From Nitrososphaerota archaeon (GTDB lineage: Archaea; Thermoproteota; Nitrososphaeria; Nitrososphaerales; Gagatemarchaeaceae): 64,000 nt of DNA. Position 1 is the first letter of the stretch; each line of letters begins with the position of its first letter. The position numbers and the translations under genes are program-made. The stretch lies in contig JAFLYY010000001.1 of assembly GCA_029785825.1 (NCBI GenBank), forward strand, positions 775,374-839,373, given 5' to 3'. Below, piece after piece: positions 16,750 through 24,715 of this stretch. The notes beneath the pieces are model-generated. The model was not told where the DNA came from. It was given only the letters and a program-made list of their open reading frames with translations, and ran no database searches.

Positions 16750-17373
16750 CTAGCTGAACGTGAACTGAGCGGTCACCGTGGTGGTGTCGTTCAGGGAGGA
16801 TGCTCCCCCTTCGCCGTACCCCCAGGCCAGGGTGAGCGTCACGGTGACAGTCCCGGGACCGACCAGGTCGAACTGGTAGCCGCTCCAGCACCCCGGAGTC
16901 GCAGCGGTTCCGCTCTGCCCAGGGGCGACTGGGGCAGGGGCCTCCGCGCAAAGGCAGCGGGGCCCAGCGTCCTGCTGCTCCAACACGCCTGAGCCTGCCG
17001 GGACGGCTGCGGTGAGGCTGCTCCCGCACCCCGTGACGGTGTAGATCGCGGAGGGGCCGACGTTCTCGAACCCAACATAGAAGGCGACCGTTTCCCCGGC
17101 CGAGCCCTGATACACGTCGGCCACGACAGAGTCTACCTTGACCGGGACGGACGACGGAGCCGAGAATGACCCCACGACGCTCGTACCCCCGGCCTGGGTG
17201 GAAGAGGCCGTGGTAGACTGCCCGGATGTGCAGGCGGTCCTGGTGGAGGTGGCCCCTCCTCCGGCAGCCGTAGGAGTTCCTCCGGTCGAAAGTCCACCGT
17301 AGAGGGAGGTGAACGCTCCGACGCCTATCACGGCCACCACCGCCACCGCGAGAGCGGGCCAGAAGGACGCCAT
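16750..17373 (-). CDS. Membrane-anchored extracellular protein, Ser/Thr-rich
   Basis: This is 207 residues. An N-terminal membrane segment (FWPALAVAVVAVIGVGAFTS) is followed by a Gly/Ser/Thr-rich linker and a beta-rich domain (about 75-207) with six cysteines. The linker would be a good target for O-glycosylation. No family is recognised. A TATA-like CTTTTAGA lies upstream on this strand. Position next to similar anchored proteins suggests envelope function. Confidence 0.6.
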   Translation of the reverse strand: MASFWPALAVAVVAVIGVGAFTSLYGGLSTGGTPTAAGGGATSTRTACTSGQSTTASSTQAGGTSVVGSFSAPSSVPVKVDSVVADVYQGSAGETVAFYVGFENVGPSAIYTVTGCGSSLTAAVPAGSGVLEQQDAGPRCLCAEAPAPVAPGQSGTAATPGCWSGYQFDLVGPGTVTVTLTLAWGYGEGGASSLNDTTTVTAQFTFS

Positions 17374-17468
17374 GGCGGCGGATGTGGGGACCCTGGGTCT
17401 AAAAGACCAGAGGCAAGAACAGCGCGTTCAGGACCTCACATGGTTCTCTATAGAGAAAGGTGGAAGGG

Positions 17469-17560
17469 TTTTTATCCGCCTCAGCCGCTAGCCGTGATGT
17501 TCGTGGGGCAATCAGAACAGCCCGCCGCCTAACGACGGAGAAGCTCCGTAAAATCGGAGC
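17469..17560 (+). other. Possible short transcript with hairpin
   Basis: A plus-strand TATA-like TTTTTATC (17469-17476) is followed at 17497 by an ATG with only 11 codons, and by a perfect 6-bp hairpin GCTCCG/CGGAGC with a TAAAAT loop (17543-17560). This may be a small RNA or a spurious promoter. The rest of the 276-bp gap holds repeat copy B. Confidence 0.3.
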
Positions 17561-17612
17561 CGGACATCTCTTCGGTTTCAGACTCGCAGGAAGAAGGATG
17601 CACCAGACTCCT

Positions 17613-17639
17613 CATCGACCTTGATATCGACATAGATAG
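17613..17639. repeat. 27-bp GATATC motif, copy B
   Basis: CATCGACCTT-GATATC-GACATAGATAG, aligned without gaps to copies A and C. It is about 10 bp past the stop of the minus-strand gene ending at 17650. Confidence 0.55.
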
Positions 17640-17649
17640 AGGCTTGCCT

Positions 17650-18573
17650 TCAGCACGGTCCCGCAGGGTTGATCATCAGCTCCAGCGCGAGGGCTGCGAG
17701 CGCCGTGGTCTCGGTGTTCGGCCCTGAAAGCGGGGCGACCCCCGGGGCGCTCAGGCTGGTCGGGTTGGGACCGTAGGCGGTGGCGAACCCTCCGGTGGAG
17801 GCGGACTGCAGGCTGAGGAGGGTGCCTTCGGCCGCGCTCAGGCTGGTCGCGGTTGCCTGTTCCCCCAGGCAGTAGGTGGCGTAGACGTAGAGCGCCAGCT
17901 TGTATGTCTGGTAGACGTGTGGCGAGTTCGCGTTGGCTAGATCCACGATCCCGACGCCGTTGAAGTCCCGAGCGGCCAGCTGGTAGTAGTGCAGCGCCGC
18001 GGTTGCGTTGCCGAGCCTGTGGTAGTAGACGGCCTGGAGGAGGTAGAGGTCGGCGTAGTTCTGGGACGCGCATGCGGGGCTGCCGTCGTTGGAGGTCGTG
18101 GCGTAGACCACGGTCCCCCCGGGAGGCTCGCCGGACCAGGTGAGGACGTGGTTGGATGAGCAGTTGAACGAAGCCGTGGTGGAGTTCAGGGCTTCGTACT
18201 GGTTCCCGTCGAGGGAGGGAGGGAATGAAAGCGAGAAGGCGCCGACCGCGGATTCGAGGGCTCCCGCGAAGGCCTCCGTCGAGCTGTTCTGGGGGTCGTA
18301 GCGCGCGAGGGCCAGGGCAACCAGATAGTTGTCCGAGTAGATCCAGTATGTCTGGGTGGTGGGGGTCTCTGGGACGAGCGCCGTGGCCGGGCTGTAGTTC
18401 CTGACGAAGTAGGAGACCGCAAGGTCCAGCGGGCGCTGGTAGGGCGAGGCGCGTGGCGGGGAGGTCGTCGGGTACGCCGATACTACCGCCACCACTATGA
18501 CGACAGCGATCAGCGCGACTAAAGGCCGCCTGTAGTTCCGCAGCCTATGCGACAACCCGCCCCCAGTTTCCAA
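17650..18573 (-). CDS. Membrane-anchored extracellular helical-repeat protein, unknown
   Basis: This is 307 residues with a basic N-terminus, one membrane segment (PLVALIAVVIVVAVVSAY) and a long extracellular domain of paired helices (DLAVSYFVRNYSPATALVPE, YLVALALARYDP, YADLYLLQAVYYHRLGNATA). The pattern recalls alpha/alpha-barrel or TPR-like folds in secreted enzymes, but no catalytic motif stands out. It ends 16 bp after the ABC ATPase gene region begins downstream of it on the same strand order, so a shared transcript from the 20.5 kb side is possible. Confidence 0.55.
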   Translation of the reverse strand: METGGGLSHRLRNYRRPLVALIAVVIVVAVVSAYPTTSPPRASPYQRPLDLAVSYFVRNYSPATALVPETPTTQTYWIYSDNYLVALALARYDPQNSSTEAFAGALESAVGAFSLSFPPSLDGNQYEALNSTTASFNCSSNHVLTWSGEPPGGTVVYATTSNDGSPACASQNYADLYLLQAVYYHRLGNATAALHYYQLAARDFNGVGIVDLANANSPHVYQTYKLALYVYATYCLGEQATATSLSAAEGTLLSLQSASTGGFATAYGPNPTSLSAPGVAPLSGPNTETTALAALALELMINPAGPC

Positions 18574-18588
18574 CCCCCTTAAGCCATC

Positions 18589-19290
18589 CTAGGGTATCTT
18601 CTTCGCGACCCTGATGGTCTTCCTCGCCAGCTGCGTCACCCGCCTGTCGTGGGTGGTGACGAAGATTGTCCGCCCGTCCGTCATGTTGTCCCCCCTCAGC
18701 ACCCCCAGCATCACCTCCGACATCAGCGGGTCCAGGGCCTCGGTCGGCTCGTCTAGGAGGAGGATCGGCGGGTCGTTGGCCAGCGCCCTGGCGAACGAAA
18801 CCATCTGCCTCTCCCCGACGCTGAGCGTCCCTACCACTCTGTCTGCCTCCCTCGATATCCCGACCCTCTGCATCACGGCCTCCGCCCTCCGCTTCCGGGC
18901 GTCCTTCCCGACTTTGGCGAAGTACAGAGGGAGCTCGATGTTCTCGTATGCCGTCAACTCGGGGATCAGAGTCTGCGTCTGAGGGACGAGCCCCACGTTC
19001 TTCGACCTGTAGGCTGCGAGGGTCTGTTCGTCCATCTGGGTGATCTCCTGGCCCATCACTTTGAGGCTCCCGGCCGTCGGCCGCTCGAGCCCGGCGAACA
19101 TGTTCACCAGGGTGGACTTGCCGCTCCCGATAGGTCCGATCATGGCGACGAACGTCCCCCTCAGCAGCTGGAAGTGGAGGTCCGTGTAGACCTCGTTCTC
19201 GCCGTATGACTTCTTCACGTGCTTGACTTCGATGGAGTACCTGTCTCCGAGGACCGGCTGCTCCTGCTTGACCGCCGCTAGCTGCGCCAC
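18589..19290 (-). CDS. ABC transporter ATP-binding protein, MacB/LolD type
   Basis: This is a 233-residue ATPase with Walker A GPIGSGKST, signature LSVGERQM, Walker B ILLLDEPTEALD and the switch histidine in VTTHDRR. The layout is that of the MacB/LolD/FtsE subfamily, which works with FtsX-like permeases. The GTG start overlaps the end of the upstream membrane gene by 13 bp, so the pair is translationally coupled. The substrate is unknown. The permease is unusually small, so this may be a mechanotransmission module and not a classic transporter. Confidence 0.88.
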   Translation of the reverse strand: MAQLAAVKQEQPVLGDRYSIEVKHVKKSYGENEVYTDLHFQLLRGTFVAMIGPIGSGKSTLVNMFAGLERPTAGSLKVMGQEITQMDEQTLAAYRSKNVGLVPQTQTLIPELTAYENIELPLYFAKVGKDARKRRAEAVMQRVGISREADRVVGTLSVGERQMVSFARALANDPPILLLDEPTEALDPLMSEVMLGVLRGDNMTDGRTIFVTTHDRRVTQLARKTIRVAKKIP

Positions 19291-19760
19291 GAGAGCCTCC
19301 CCCCTGCGAACGCCCCTGTCGCGACAGCGGCCGACGAGGCGATGATCAGGGCGAGCGCGTCGAAGAGGGACGCTCCCGGCGGCGACGAGGACACCAGCGC
19401 GGCCAGCACCGCTCCTGCCGCTGCGCCGACCAGCGCGCCCCCCGCTCCGAACACGACCACGGAACTGGCGACGGCTCCCGATATCCTCCCCTGTGACGCC
19501 CCTATGGAACGGAGATTAGCCACCGCCTGGCTCGAACGCGACAAGACGTCGGCGGATAGGGCCGCAGTCACCCCAGCCAGCGAAACGAAGACCACCGCGA
19601 CCACCGCCGCCTTCCCCGCTGCGCCCAGGGGCGCCGCTGCGAGCATCCCGTTGGCTGCGACAGCCGCCGCGAGCGATGCCACCACGGCGTAGGTGTAAGA
19701 CGTGATCTTCAGGCTCTTCGCCACAGGTCCGCCCCACCGCAGCAGAGACCCTGGTTTCAT
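19278..19760 (-). CDS. Small permease-like membrane protein paired with ABC ATPase
   Basis: This is 160 residues and about four hydrophobic segments rich in Ala/Gly/Val. The middle (LSRSSQAVANLRSIGASQGR) resembles the cytoplasmic coupling region of FtsX-like permeases, where RSIGAS is common. The ATG at 19760 is preceded by GGAGAGGAT; the frame is open further upstream but that part is antisense to CdvA. It lacks the large extracellular domain of MacB/FtsX. It overlaps the ATPase gene, which supports a complex. Confidence 0.7.
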   Translation of the reverse strand: MKPGSLLRWGGPVAKSLKITSYTYAVVASLAAAVAANGMLAAAPLGAAGKAAVVAVVFVSLAGVTAALSADVLSRSSQAVANLRSIGASQGRISGAVASSVVVFGAGGALVGAAAGAVLAALVSSSPPGASLFDALALIIASSAAVATGAFAGGRLSWRS

Positions 19761-19822
19761 CTGCCATCCTCTCCTTGGGGGTGCATGGAGTGCCTCAACA
19801 AACCCCGAGGACCAGCCCGGGC

Positions 19823-20497
19823 CTACTCTGCAGGCGCCTGGACTGCCTTCTGGACCGGGGGCTGAGCCACCTGCCTCTGCTGCTGCGCGGGCTGCTGTTG
19901 CTGCTGCGCCACCGGCTCTGTCATGGCCTTCAGCATCTTCGAGAGGTCCTCCATCTCCTGGGAGTTCCTCTTCTGCATGGACTGGCACGACTCTGCGGCC
20001 ACCTTGAATGCGGCCTCGTCGACTTCACCGGCCCTGTACTGGACCTTGATCTCCACCAGGAACCTGTCGAGGGCCTCCCTCTGCCCCTCCAGCTCCCCTA
20101 TGCGGACGACCATCCCCTCGGTGAGCGACTTGTACGACTCTTGGAACTTCGACGCCTCTGAGGAGTACCTCCCCGCCATCTCCTCGTAGAGCGCCCTCGG
20201 TATCTCCCCTTCCCTGGCCAGGTCCTGCAGCGCCTTCACCCTCCGCTTGACCCCGTCGAGCTCCTTCCCGAGCGCGTCGCACTCGACCTTCCAGGCCGGG
20301 ATGAGGACGAACCCCTCTGCGGCAGACACGATCCTGACGCTCGGATACTCCGTGAACTCCCCGTTCCCCTGGTCCACGCCGACAGACTTCAACTCCCCGG
20401 AGGTGTCGACGGAGAACCCCACAACAAAACCGACGTACCTTCCGTAGGTGTCCTTCACTGGCTTGTCTACCAGCTTTTCGAGTGCTTCTGACCTCAT
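19823..20497 (-). CDS. cdvA: CdvA-like cell-division protein
   Basis: This is 224 residues. A PRC-barrel-like N-domain (LVDKPVKDTYGRYVGFVVGF ... FVLIPAWKVE) is followed by a long coiled coil (about 80-185) and a Gln/Pro-rich tail that could bind ESCRT-III (CdvB). This is the architecture of CdvA, the membrane- and DNA-associated division protein of Sulfolobales and Thaumarchaeota. The ATG at 20497 is 27 bp from a TATA box (CTATATCC, 20520-20527); the longer frame would include that box. No cdvB or cdvC is adjacent in this window. Confidence 0.75.
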   Translation of the reverse strand: MRSEALEKLVDKPVKDTYGRYVGFVVGFSVDTSGELKSVGVDQGNGEFTEYPSVRIVSAAEGFVLIPAWKVECDALGKELDGVKRRVKALQDLAREGEIPRALYEEMAGRYSSEASKFQESYKSLTEGMVVRIGELEGQREALDRFLVEIKVQYRAGEVDEAAFKVAAESCQSMQKRNSQEMEDLSKMLKAMTEPVAQQQQQPAQQQRQVAQPPVQKAVQAPAE

Positions 20498-20519
20498 AGG
20501 GGCGTAACGGCCGAGGTCG

Positions 20520-20527
20520 GGATATAG
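20520..20527 (-). promoter_or_regulatory. TATA box of the CdvA-like gene
   Basis: CTATATCC on the minus strand, centred about 27 bp before the ATG at 20497, decides the start and suggests a leaderless mRNA. Confidence 0.55.
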
Positions 20528-20580
20528 TGGAAAGTGTGAATTTAGGCGCGCCAACGGGTCAACAAAGAGCCATCACTTGA

Positions 20581-20607
20581 CATCGGCCTCGATATCTACG
20601 TCGATGG
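20581..20607. repeat. 27-bp GATATC motif, copy C
   Basis: CATCGGCCTC-GATATC-TACGTCGATGG, aligned without gaps to copies A and B. It overlaps the stop codon of the minus-strand gene ending at 20596. Confidence 0.55.
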
Positions 20608-20949
20608 GACCAGACTGGGCGGGGGACAGAGGACGCGCAGGAGGACCTCCCGCTCCGGCGCCGGAGCCGAGCGCTCGAGCCTCGCGGTGAGCGAGCTGAC
20701 TATCAGGTCGACCGCCGCCTCGCTCCTGAAGATGGCGGTCAGGGTCTGCCTCGCCTTTACCGGGTCCCCCTTCAGCGCCTGGTAGAGCCCCAGGCCGACA
20801 GCGTCCCGGAAGTGGTGCTCCACCACCGCGGCGAACTCACCTCCGTAGATCCCGTTCAGGTACAGGTCCAGCAGCCTCGCAGCCTTCGCTTCCACCGCTT
20901 CCATGTCCACGGGCGATATGTCGGGGACGAGCGCGCGGACCGCCTGCAT
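20596..20949 (-). CDS. Small helical protein, unknown
   Basis: This is 117 residues, all helical in appearance (DMEAVEAKAARLLDLYLNG, EFAAVVEHHFRDAVGLGLYQ, RQTLTAIFRSEAAVDLIVS). No family is recognised. The ATG at 20949 lies about 27 bp from a TATA-like TTATAAG (20971-20977); the open frame upstream is antisense or out of register with the neighbouring gene. Its stop lies inside repeat motif C. Confidence 0.6.
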   Translation of the reverse strand: MQAVRALVPDISPVDMEAVEAKAARLLDLYLNGIYGGEFAAVVEHHFRDAVGLGLYQALKGDPVKARQTLTAIFRSEAAVDLIVSSLTARLERSAPAPEREVLLRVLCPPPSLVPST

Positions 20950-20993
20950 GCAACTCCAGGCGTCCGACCGCTTATAACGAGCCAGACCGCAGA

Positions 20994-21572
20994 CTACCTT
21001 TCTTCTCCCGGAGGGACCCCGGCCCCGAGGAAGAGCCTCCCCAGCTTGGTCATGATGGACTGGCTCGGCTCCGTCTGGAAGTACAGGTCTAGGTTCACCA
21101 GCCCCCTCGGAGAGTTCGCGCCTGTGCCGAGCCTCAGCGAGGGCCTGTTCGTGCACTGCGCCGCGACCCCGGCGAGGAACCTTGTCCCGTCCACGGCAGA
21201 CGCGTCCGGAGAGCCCTGGAACGACATGATCTCTCCCGAGTCGTAGTCCCTGGCCAGCCAGACGTAGTAGCTCCTCCCCTCCACGGTAGCGTCAGACCCG
21301 TCGATCGCGACTGTCCTCCTGTACCTCTTCTCTTCTCTGGGGAGACTGGTGAGAAGCGAGATGTAGGCGTCCCGGGCTGCGATGTGGGACATCCCCCCCA
21401 GCATCTTCGCCACGTCCCGGTAGGAGTATCCCGAGTTGCAGAGGGCGGCAGCGACCACCTTCTTGCTGGACGGGACTTTGTTCCTCCGGAACGCGTGGAC
21501 CGATGCGGCCCACTCCGTCAGCACGAAGAGGGGCCCCTGGACCCCAGGCTCTGCCGGCCCTTGCGAATACAT
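20994..21572 (-). CDS. Transposase-derived protein, truncated DDE type
   Basis: This is 192 residues. A helix-turn-helix region (SSKKVVAAALCNSGYSYRDV) is followed by the first part of an IS6/IS240-like DDE core (YRRTVAIDGSDATVEGRSYY, WLARDYDSGEIMSFQGSPDA). The second aspartate and the glutamate regions are missing, and the C-terminus is replaced by about 45 unrelated residues. It cannot be an active transposase on its own. It is either a decayed copy or a domesticated DNA-binding protein; the frame is intact. A 50-bp inverted-repeat element lies 5 bp upstream. Confidence 0.6.
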   Translation of the reverse strand: MYSQGPAEPGVQGPLFVLTEWAASVHAFRRNKVPSSKKVVAAALCNSGYSYRDVAKMLGGMSHIAARDAYISLLTSLPREEKRYRRTVAIDGSDATVEGRSYYVWLARDYDSGEIMSFQGSPDASAVDGTRFLAGVAAQCTNRPSLRLGTGANSPRGLVNLDLYFQTEPSQSIMTKLGRLFLGAGVPPGEER

Positions 21573-21577
21573 CTGGC

Positions 21578-21627
21578 GTTAAGTTGGTGCGGCACCGGCT
21601 TAGAGGAGAAGCTCGACTTATCTTAAC
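21578..21627. repeat. 50-bp element with inverted GTTAAG ends, copy 2
   Basis: It begins GTTAAGTTG and ends ACTTATCTTAAC, the same ends and exact length as the element at 8449-8498 with a different interior. On the minus strand it lies immediately before the start codon of the transposase-derived gene. Confidence 0.6.
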
Positions 21628-21660
21628 AGACGAGACAGGGGTTGTTGACCCCGGTCCAGC

Positions 21661-22479
21661 CTAGAGTATCAGGGCCGCGACGTTGGTGTAGGCCAGGTAC
21701 GTCGCCACTGCGAAAGCGGCGATGGCGACCCCCCAGACGACCTTGCTCCATCGGAAGACCTTGGCCCCGTCCAGGGGGCCGACCGGGAGGAGGTTGAACG
21801 CGCCAAGCTCGACGTTGACCCAGAGGCCGAAGCCTCCGATGAACTGCAAGACCCCGCCAGTGAAGAGGAAGATCGGGAGGAAGAGGGCGGCTATGACCGC
21901 GTTTGTCAGGGGCCCCGCCAGGGAGATGAGCCCGGTCTCCATCTTGGAGCTGTTCCCCCCGACTATGTACGTCGCGCCTGGGGCGGCGAAGAGGAACCCG
22001 ACGAGCGCGACCAGTATCGCCATGGCGAGCATCTGCGGCCACATCCTGAACTCGGCCCAGAACCCGTACCGGCGGGCGACGAACTTGTGGCTCAGCTCGT
22101 GGAAGATGAACCCGGGGCCGACGGTCACCAGGGCTATCCCCATGGCCACGGCGAGGACGCGCGGGGAGAAGCTCCCGAACGCCCCTCCGGTGAACGCGAT
22201 GGCGACGGCGAACCCTATCCCGAGCCAGGCGATGAGTATGTCCCGCACCTCGATCCTGGAGAAGACCTGCGCGGGCTTCGCCTGCTGAGCGTAAGGCGAC
22301 GTGGCCCCCGAGGTCTGCCAGCTGAACGTCGTCTGGGGCGCGGTTATGGTTCGCTTCTGGGTGAGGTCTCCCCTGCACTGGTGCGCCTCGGGGAGCCTGT
22401 GGTCGGGGCAGAAGGCGCCGCCGCAGTAGTTGCAGACGAACGGGAGTGACTCGTCCTTGCCGCAGTAGTCGCACTTCAT
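21661..22479 (-). CDS. Site-2 protease (M50) with N-terminal AN1-type zinc finger
   Basis: This is a 272-residue intramembrane metalloprotease. It starts with a cysteine/histidine finger (CDYCGKDESLPFVCNYCG, FCPDHRLPEAHQC) like the eukaryotic AN1 finger, which is known in archaeal M50 proteins. The zinc-binding HELSH is at residues 127-131 and the second motif is NLLPVGPLDGAKVF. About six membrane segments follow residue 80. Such enzymes cut membrane-bound regulators. A Shine-Dalgarno GGAGG precedes the ATG. The substrate is not evident from neighbours. Confidence 0.88.
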   Translation of the reverse strand: MKCDYCGKDESLPFVCNYCGGAFCPDHRLPEAHQCRGDLTQKRTITAPQTTFSWQTSGATSPYAQQAKPAQVFSRIEVRDILIAWLGIGFAVAIAFTGGAFGSFSPRVLAVAMGIALVTVGPGFIFHELSHKFVARRYGFWAEFRMWPQMLAMAILVALVGFLFAAPGATYIVGGNSSKMETGLISLAGPLTNAVIAALFLPIFLFTGGVLQFIGGFGLWVNVELGAFNLLPVGPLDGAKVFRWSKVVWGVAIAAFAVATYLAYTNVAALIL

Positions 22480-22601
22480 GCCAGAGCCTCCAAGAATAAA
22501 CTAGGTGGTCGCCTTCCCCCCTGCTTTTAAATTTGTGAGACGGCCGCGAAAGAACAACTCCTCCGGAGGCTTTATGAACGAACGGGCCCTGTTCGGCGTT
22601 C

Positions 22602-22991
22602 GTGGGGGAGCACTCGGAGACATTCACCCTCGACGTGGAGAGGAAGAAGGTCAAGGACCTGATTGTCAAGCACCTTACGGGGTTCGGGTACAGGCTGACC
22701 AAGGAGCAGGGGTGGATACTCGTCTTCGAGAAAGGGTCGCTGAGGAAGAACATCTACACCACCTCCTTCGACTCCGCCTACAAGCAGGTCATCGTGTCGC
22801 TGGTAGGAGAGGAGTCGGTCCCCGTGACGACGGTGGCGATATCCTTCTCGCTCCCGTTCCTCATCCTACGCAAGAACGACATGCTCGCCATCAACAACCT
22901 CACGAAAGCGCTGAAGGACTACATAGTCATAACCACCGGGTACGCAGAAGTGGCCGAAAAGGCTAGGCGCCCGCTGCGACCGAGTTCCTGA
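22602..22991 (+). CDS. Conserved-looking small alpha/beta protein, unknown
   Basis: This is 129 residues, starting at GTG. Alternating strands and helices (KKVKDLIVKHLTGFGYRLTK, EQGWILVFEKGS, TVAISFSLPFLILRK) suggest a compact cytosolic fold. No family is recognised. Its 3' end overlaps the convergent TrmB-family gene by 29 bp. Confidence 0.55.
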   Translation: MGEHSETFTLDVERKKVKDLIVKHLTGFGYRLTKEQGWILVFEKGSLRKNIYTTSFDSAYKQVIVSLVGEESVPVTTVAISFSLPFLILRKNDMLAINNLTKALKDYIVITTGYAEVAEKARRPLRPSS

Positions 22992-24165
22992 CCGCGGCTG
23001 CCGCGTCCACCGCGTCAGACCCGTCCACCACGGTCGCGCCCACCAGGCTCGCCAGGCTCTTCGTCCGCTCGTCGGGCTCGGGGCTCGCTATTATCAGGAG
23101 CCCGCTGTCCTTCAGGTCGAGCTTCTTCATGGCGGAGGCGGTCACCCTGTCCCCGACCGGAGACCCCTTCTGCCCTAGGACCACGTCCACCCCCACCCTT
23201 CGCCCGCCGGGGCCCGTGAGCACGGCGGCGAAGTCGTACTCCGTCCCCGACCCGCTCCTGATCCTCCCCGGCGACTCCACCCTCCACCCGCTCTCGGCCA
23301 GGGCCGTCCTGACCACGGCCACCATCGAGTCTATCTTCTCGCCGAACCGCATCTGGCCCCTGACGGCTGCGAGCCTGTCCGCCGCCGCTTCCGCCTTCGT
23401 GAAGGACACGCGGTAGAGCCCCTCCATGGTCTCGCCGTAGTCCCGGCTGTCGGTCCAGATGGCGATGTCCCTGTCGTTCTTGAGCCCCCTGGTGTCGTCC
23501 AGGACCAGAGAGACAAGGGTCTGGGCGCCGTCGGCCACCACCAGCCTGCTCCTCGGGGCTTCCTCCGAGTGCCTGAGCTCGACTGACTTCGCTATGGCGT
23601 CTGCGGCTTCGAAGGTCGTCGGGTCGATGGGCGCGACCATGGTCACCTTGACCCCGCGCCTGCGGGCCTCGACCAGCTTGTCGGCTATCCCGAGGACGTG
23701 GGCCTGGACCAGGTCGTTCTTCGTGAAGACAAGGTCGAGGGAGGCCGAGGCGAGCTCGACCATCTTGGCGACCGAGTTGTAGATCTGCTCCCTCCCCTGG
23801 ATTATCCTGAACCTCTGCTCGAAGCTCTCGCGGGGGGCCCTGGGCATCTGCTTCCAGAGCGAGGAGAGCTCCTGCCTCGCGTCCTCCATCCTCCGGACGT
23901 ACCCTTTCTGCTCGTCCGTCAGCAGGGAGATGACGCCCTCGAGGGACTCGGCCTGGTACTTGATCGGTTTCCCGGCGGTGGACACCACTATCCCCCGGTC
24001 GAGGAGGCGCTTGAGGAGGCGATAGGCCTCCATCCTCCTGATCCCCACGGCCTTCGCGAGCTCCCCCGCGCCGCAGGAGCCGTTCTTGGTGAGGAAGATG
24101 AACGTCTGCGCCTCCCGTTCGTTGAGGCCGTAGACCCCCAGGAGCTCTACGAGGCGCTCGTCCAC
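22963..24165 (-). CDS. TrmB-family regulator with nuclease-like C-terminal domain
   Basis: This is a 400-residue protein. Residues 1-75 form a TrmB winged helix (LLGVYGLNEREAQTFIFLTK ... GIRRMEAYRLLKRLLDRGIV). The middle (about 115-270) looks like the PLD-type effector domain of TrmB regulators. The last 115 residues (LAESGWRVESPGRIRSGSGT, EYDFAAVLTG, RVGVDVVLG) look like a restriction-endonuclease fold and resemble the tails of the proteins at 47.3 and 55.9 kb. The GTG start lies 30 bp from a CCTTAACT box. Classic TrmB proteins bind sugars; the third domain is an unusual addition. Confidence 0.75.
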   Translation of the reverse strand: MDERLVELLGVYGLNEREAQTFIFLTKNGSCGAGELAKAVGIRRMEAYRLLKRLLDRGIVVSTAGKPIKYQAESLEGVISLLTDEQKGYVRRMEDARQELSSLWKQMPRAPRESFEQRFRIIQGREQIYNSVAKMVELASASLDLVFTKNDLVQAHVLGIADKLVEARRRGVKVTMVAPIDPTTFEAADAIAKSVELRHSEEAPRSRLVVADGAQTLVSLVLDDTRGLKNDRDIAIWTDSRDYGETMEGLYRVSFTKAEAAADRLAAVRGQMRFGEKIDSMVAVVRTALAESGWRVESPGRIRSGSGTEYDFAAVLTGPGGRRVGVDVVLGQKGSPVGDRVTASAMKKLDLKDSGLLIIASPEPDERTKSLASLVGATVVDGSDAVDAAAAVRNSVAAGA

Positions 24166-24334
24166 GCCGCTCCGCGGCAGGTCAGGTGAGTTAAGGGTTG
24201 CACAGAGGCTGATACACCGGGCGTTTCATAGACGCCGCTGCTGAACGGGCGCTTGGGACACGCTCACCCTGGCGTTGTATGTCACTTCCGTGCTTACACC
24301 CCCTCTAATCCCCCCGGCCGGCACCCGGAGGCAG

Positions 24335-24715
24335 ATGCTCCCGGCATACCAGACCGAAGAGCCAGCGCAGCAGGCCCAGGGGAACCTGAGGTCGAGGCTG
24401 TCCTCCCAGGCGAAGAACCGCGGGAGGCTGGATGTCGTGGCAGACATCCTCGGCGCGTGCGCCAGGCCGGCGACGAAGAACGCCATCCTGATCAGGGCCA
24501 ACGTCAACTCCGTGACAGCCACCCACCTGCTGGCGCAGATGACGGACACCAGGCTGGTGGACACCGTGGTCGACGAAGAGGGCCGGGTGTCGTACATAGG
24601 GACGAAGCAGGGGGCCGCCTTCCTGGACTCTTATCGGAACCTGACGGCCATGCTGACGCCGGCGCTGCTCCCCGAGAGCAGGGCCGCGAGGCTGGAAGTC
24701 GGGCCCTTCGCCTAG
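24335..24715 (+). CDS. Archaeal winged-helix regulator (HTH_45-like)
   Basis: This is about 126 residues. NRGRLDVVADILGACARPAT, KNAILIRANVNSVTATHLLA and YIGTKQGAAFLDSYRNL match the pattern of the archaeal single-wing HTH family common in Thaumarchaeota. The ATG at 24335 is preferred; the frame is open to TTG 24275. It overlaps the convergent KaiC-like gene by 4 bp. Confidence 0.7.
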   Translation: MLPAYQTEEPAQQAQGNLRSRLSSQAKNRGRLDVVADILGACARPATKNAILIRANVNSVTATHLLAQMTDTRLVDTVVDEEGRVSYIGTKQGAAFLDSYRNLTAMLTPALLPESRAARLEVGPFA

